Source: an uncultured Clostridium sp.
GTDB taxonomy: Bacteria; Bacillota; Clostridia; Clostridiales; Clostridiaceae
Assembly: GCA_934777095.1 (NCBI GenBank)
Contig: CAKVNP010000070.1
Location: 1-8,838, forward strand
Direction: 5' to 3'
DNA: 8,838 nucleotides
Shown piece after piece: positions 5,798 through 8,838 of the stretch. The stretch's first letter is position 1. Each line of letters starts with the position of its first letter. A program made the translations under genes and the position numbers. The notes beneath the pieces are model-generated. The model ran no database searches. It was not told where the DNA came from and saw only the letters and a program-made list of their open reading frames with translations.

Positions 5798-7210
5798 ATG
5801 ATAAAAAGAATTCCGTTGTTGGAGGAGGTTTTGAAATATAAAGAAGAAAAAAATCTTTTATTTTCAATGCCTGGCAATAAAAGTGGCCGAGCTTTTTTAA
5901 TTGATGAAGAAGGAAAACGCTTTGCAGACAATATGGGATATTTAGATATTACAGAAGTAGATCCTTTAGATAATTTACATTATCCTGAAGGTGTTATTTT
6001 GGAGGCGGAACAACTTTTGGCAGAAACGTATGGAGTGAAAAAAGCTTTTTTCGTTGTAAATGGAAGTACTGCAGGTAATATGGCATCAATATTTGCTGCA
6101 TTTAGTGAAGGTGATGAAATACTAGTTGAAAGAAATTGCCACAAATCAATTTATAATGCATTAATTTTAAGAAAGCTGAAAGTAATATATATTGAACCAG
6201 TTGTAGATCAGGAAAAGGGAATATTCCTGCCGCCTGATTATGAAAAAATAAATAAGGCTTTAAAGATGGCAAAGAATCCAAAGGGAATAATCTTAACTTA
6301 TCCTAATTATTTTGGAATTACATATGATGTAGAGAAGATATTGCAGGAGCTAAAAAAGAAGGGAATGAAGGTTATTTTAGATGCGGCACATGGAGCTCAT
6401 TTTGGAATAAGTGAAAAGCTGCCTAAAGCTATTTATAATATTCCAGATTATGTAGTAGTAAGTGCACATAAAACATTGCCTGCATTGACTCAAGGTTCTT
6501 ATCTTTTGGTAAATAATATGGAAGATGATATTGAATTTTATTTAAGAGCATTTATGAGTACTTCTCCTTCTTATTTAATAATGTCTTCCTTGGATTACGC
6601 AAGGCATTATTTAGATTGCTATGGTAAAGAAATATATGAGGAACTTATTTGTAAAGCAGAAAAGTGGAAAAAGAAGATTAATTTATTAGGAAAAGTCACG
6701 ATACTAGATAGCAGTGATTTATTAGGTGGCTACGACATAGATAAAAGCAGGTATTTAATAACTATGCCTAGGGGATATAGTGGACATAAATTAGCAGATT
6801 ATTTTAGAGAAAACAGGATCCAATGTGAAATGAGTTTCGCAGCAGGGGTGGTGTTAATTTTATCACCTTGTAATGACGAAGATGATTTTAAAAAGATATA
6901 TGATTTAATTGAAAAAATGGATTTAGCTATTTTACAGGAAAAAGATAATTCAAATTATGTTGAAATAATTCCTGAAAAAGTATTAGAGCCATATGATGTA
7001 TTTAGAAAGGGATATAAGAATATTAAAATAAATGAATCAGAGGGAATGGTAGCTAAAGAATTTATAGTACCATATCCGCCAGGAATTCCATTAGTTTGTC
7101 CGGGTGAGAAGATTTCAAAAGAAACTATTGAAATTGTTAATGATTATTTATTGAATAATAGACAAGTAATTGGGATTGATGAAAATGAGAAAATAAAGGT
7201 TATTTATTAA
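5798..7210 (+). CDS. Orn/Lys/Arg decarboxylase-family PLP enzyme
   Basis: ATG 5798 is preferred over the in-frame GTG at 5789, because GGAG (5786-5789) overlaps that GTG and is correctly spaced, eight bases, from the ATG. The protein has 470 residues, like the short SpeA/YaaO-type members of the fold-type I decarboxylases, without the wing domain of the long enterobacterial enzymes. Visible motifs are MPGNKSG (24-30), LDITEVDPLDNLHYPEG (49-65), NGSTAGN (88-94), the PLP-ring aspartate D195 in ILDAAHGAHFG, the Schiff-base lysine K225 in VSAHKTLPALTQGSY, and YPPGIPLVCPGE (426-437) in the small C-terminal domain. The enzyme would release CO2 from arginine, lysine or ornithine to give agmatine, cadaverine or putrescine in the cytoplasm; sequence alone does not choose the substrate. 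Odd: the family normally has PGHK in the first motif, here PGNK. The gene appears to be transcribed alone. Confidence 0.88.
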   Translation: MIKRIPLLEEVLKYKEEKNLLFSMPGNKSGRAFLIDEEGKRFADNMGYLDITEVDPLDNLHYPEGVILEAEQLLAETYGVKKAFFVVNGSTAGNMASIFAAFSEGDEILVERNCHKSIYNALILRKLKVIYIEPVVDQEKGIFLPPDYEKINKALKMAKNPKGIILTYPNYFGITYDVEKILQELKKKGMKVILDAAHGAHFGISEKLPKAIYNIPDYVVVSAHKTLPALTQGSYLLVNNMEDDIEFYLRAFMSTSPSYLIMSSLDYARHYLDCYGKEIYEELICKAEKWKKKINLLGKVTILDSSDLLGGYDIDKSRYLITMPRGYSGHKLADYFRENRIQCEMSFAAGVVLILSPCNDEDDFKKIYDLIEKMDLAILQEKDNSNYVEIIPEKVLEPYDVFRKGYKNIKINESEGMVAKEFIVPYPPGIPLVCPGEKISKETIEIVNDYLLNNRQVIGIDENEKIKVIY

Positions 7211-7397
7211 TTGTGGTATATTTTAATAAAATTAATAAAAAATATTAAAAATACTTAGTATATTATTATTTTGTATTTAGTTCTACTTAAAATAAATAAA
7301 GAAATAAAAAAACTGCGAAAAATGTAGAAAAACGTGCATAAAGAGATAGTATTTATTATAATTACAAATGTAAATTGTGAAACATGAGGAGAAATAT
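7211..7397 (+). promoter_or_regulatory. AT-rich spacer with a probable promoter for the TPR gene
   Basis: This spacer is extremely AT-rich. The only clear element is TATAAT at 7357-7362, with no convincing -35 at 16-18 bases (GTGCAT is the sequence there). A start near 7369 would leave a leader of about 29 bases. No strong terminator for the decarboxylase gene is visible; AAATAC and GTATTT near 7248-7277 make only a weak, wide-loop pairing. I see no RNA gene or ORF in it. Confidence 0.42.
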
Positions 7398-8498
7398 ATG
7401 AAAAAAAGGGCTTTACTATCTTTTTCTATAATAGCAGCTATTGTTTTATCAGGAATAATCTTTAGTACTTATGATAAAAAAGAGTATAAATATGAAAGAT
7501 ATATAAATGAAATAGAAACTAATTATGCAGCTACTGGGATGCTGGGTACAAGGGATTATGAAAATAGCATTCAGAAAATTAATCAAGAAGAAGAGTTAAA
7601 TTCAGAAGAATATTTTTTGCTGGCTTATAGCAAAGAGTTACTTAATGATGATTTAATGAATGATTATTATAAGATGGCTGCAGTATCAGTTAACAAAGGT
7701 ACAAATACTTTTGTTAAGTACTATAGTGCTAAAAGATATATTCAAAGCCTGCTAAATGATGGACAGTATGAAGAGGCTATTAATATAGTTAAAAATATAT
7801 ATAGCTGCTTTAGTGATAGTGAAGTTAATAAGTATCCTGAATATATAAAGGAAATAGTAAAAGAAGTTTTACATATACCTAATGGAAGAGAAGCTATTCT
7901 AGAAATATATGAAGATATTATTTATGGTGGTAGAAGAATTAAGACAAGCAGTTTAGTAAACTATAAATCTTCTTTAGTAGTGTTATACACCTTAAATGGG
8001 AATTATGCCAAGGGAATAGAAGTGGCCCTGCAAAATATTTCAGAAGCTTCAAAAAAAGAGTATGCATATTATAATGCAAAATCAATGGTTGATCTAGGAA
8101 TAATATTTATGACTTTAAATAATTATGAGGATGGAAAGAAAACCATTGAAAATAGTCTTTCTATTGCTATAGATGATAAAGAGGCTAATGCATTTATTAA
8201 ATGTTATGCGCTGATTAATTTATTAGATATTGCATTATATTTAGAGAATTCTGCTGAGATAGATGAAATATATTCAGAATTTAAGGAATACTATTATTTG
8301 CTTAATGAACAACAGCAAAATGAGTTAAAAACTGCCGGTATGCTTTGTGAGATAAAGAAGGATTTAATTGAAGATGATTTTGAAGCAGCTGAGGCTAAAA
8401 TGGCGGAAGTTAAAAAATACTTATCATCAGATAGGACTTTATATTTTATAGATATAGAGCTTTATTATAATATTTTTTTATGGAGAATTATTAATTAA
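7398..8498 (+). CDS. Membrane-anchored TPR-like protein, N-terminal part (frame broken at its end)
   Basis: ATG 7398 is chosen over the in-frame GTG at 7377, because GAGGAG (7386-7391) sits six bases before it. Residues 5-23 (ALLSFSIIAAIVLSGIIFS) form a signal anchor after MKKR. The rest is an all-helical, Tyr/Glu/Lys-rich array of degenerate tetratricopeptide-like pairs, for example DGQYEEAINIVKNIY (121-135), LNGNYAKGIEVALQNISEA (199-217), LNNYEDGKKTIENSLSIA (240-257) and DDFEAAEAKMAEVKKYL (326-342). Such domains bind proteins or peptides; topology places them outside the membrane. The frame ends at TAA 8496-8498 after the out-of-character tail FLWRIIN. Dropping one T from the T7 run at 8473-8479 would instead give YYNIFYGELLINNDSVKEA and continue to the window edge. 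So the 366-residue product is probably a truncated form of a larger receptor-like protein. Its signal and partner are unknown. Confidence 0.72.
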   Translation: MKKRALLSFSIIAAIVLSGIIFSTYDKKEYKYERYINEIETNYAATGMLGTRDYENSIQKINQEEELNSEEYFLLAYSKELLNDDLMNDYYKMAAVSVNKGTNTFVKYYSAKRYIQSLLNDGQYEEAINIVKNIYSCFSDSEVNKYPEYIKEIVKEVLHIPNGREAILEIYEDIIYGGRRIKTSSLVNYKSSLVVLYTLNGNYAKGIEVALQNISEASKKEYAYYNAKSMVDLGIIFMTLNNYEDGKKTIENSLSIAIDDKEANAFIKCYALINLLDIALYLENSAEIDEIYSEFKEYYYLLNEQQQNELKTAGMLCEIKKDLIEDDFEAAEAKMAEVKKYLSSDRTLYFIDIELYYNIFLWRIIN

Positions 8499-8838
8499 TA
8501 ATGATTCCGTTAAAGAGGCTATTGAACTTTATGAAAAAACATTATTGGAGCTTGAAGAAAAAGAAAATTATCAATATAAAAAGATACTAATTAAAAATTT
8601 AGTATTGGCTTATGATAAGATAGGTAATTTCAGCAAAAAATATAATTACCTACAAGAACTATTTGATCAGGCGGAGTTAGAAGGCGAAGTTATTAATGAT
8701 GATTATACTAAGTATGCTATGCAGAAATATGAGCATAATTTGAATCTAGCTAAAGAAAATGATGCTAAATTAAAAATATATATCATAATATTCACTATGA
8801 TAATAGTATTTGTAGTATTGGCAGTTAGAGCATATATG
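8473..8838 (+). pseudogene. +1-frame continuation of the TPR-like protein, with a second membrane segment (runs off window)
   Basis: From the T7 run (8473-8479) to the last base, the +1 frame is open for about 120 codons and reads as more helical repeat: YGELLINNDSVKEAIELYEK, then LVLAYDKIGNFSKKYNYLQE. It then gives a coiled-coil-like EHNLNLAKENDAKLK and a clear membrane helix, YIIIFTMIIVFVVLAV, ending in RAYM. It has no ribosome site or start codon at its beginning, so it is not a separate gene. It is the C-terminal part of the upstream gene, separated by one base. Two membrane anchors bracketing an extracellular helical-repeat region, with the chain re-entering the cytoplasm at the edge, is the plan of many sensor proteins (histidine kinases, diguanylate cyclases). 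Which output domain follows is outside the window. Confidence 0.7.

Noticed and set aside
5779..5841. 20-codon ORF (MKWSGRYDKK...) overlapping the decarboxylase start
   Set aside because: It overlaps the decarboxylase coding start in another frame, and nothing in its composition suggests selection; its upstream TTAGGAG is probably coincidental.
8473..8492. Programmed -1 frameshift at T-TTT-TTA
   Set aside because: The -1 frame hits a TAA within four codons; the conserved continuation is in the +1 frame.

Overview
The window looks like chromosomal DNA of a low-GC, Gram-positive anaerobe of the class Clostridia. It is strongly AT-rich, all genes lie on the plus strand, Shine-Dalgarno sequences are strong (AGGAGG type), and ATG, GTG and TTG starts are mixed. 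It carries the SCIFF ranthipeptide precursor plus radical SAM maturase pair, which is close to a signature of Clostridia. Genus or species cannot be fixed from this sequence.

Layout, left to right. (1) 1-834: C-terminal part of a VanW-family cell-envelope protein, closed by a strong terminator. (2) 934-1833: a secreted M15-type D,D-carboxypeptidase gene interrupted by an in-frame TGA at codon 245, just before its last catalytic residues. It is followed with an overlapping Shine-Dalgarno by a 55-aa unknown ORF (1847-2014). (3) 2021-2078: four 11-bp-phased TTAAG-like repeats ending at a TATAAT box, upstream of an 85-aa single-pass membrane protein (2177-2434) with its own terminator. (4) 2580-5610: the ranthipeptide locus. 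It has a double extended -10 promoter region, the precursor gene scfA (2657-2794, 45 aa, seven cysteines), three hairpins, the radical SAM/SPASM maturase scfB (2974-4326), a GNRA-loop hairpin, and an M16 zinc peptidase (4384-5610) that is a plausible leader protease. (5) 5611-5797: a spacer with a promoter-like sequence and an intrinsic terminator about 25 bases before the Shine-Dalgarno of the next gene. (6) 5798-7210: a PLP-dependent Orn/Lys/Arg decarboxylase-family protein. (7) 7398 to the right edge: a membrane-anchored TPR-like protein whose frame is broken at a seven-T run, with the rest of the protein, including a second membrane segment, continuing in the +1 frame off the window.

How the genes work together. 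The core is scfA-scfB-M16: ScfB binds the peptide leader through an N-terminal recognition domain and forms thioether links on the cysteine-rich core, and the M16 enzyme could trim the product. The other genes deal with the cell wall (VanW, M15), polyamine or amino-acid metabolism (decarboxylase) and probably sensing or scaffolding at the membrane (TPR protein). No functional link among these is proven by the sequence. Two of the larger genes carry single-event lesions (one nonsense codon, one homopolymer frameshift), so either this lineage is losing them, the sequence has errors, or recoding is at work. No rRNA, tRNA, CRISPR array, insertion sequence or prophage gene was recognised. No gene-free stretch exceeds 300 bases.
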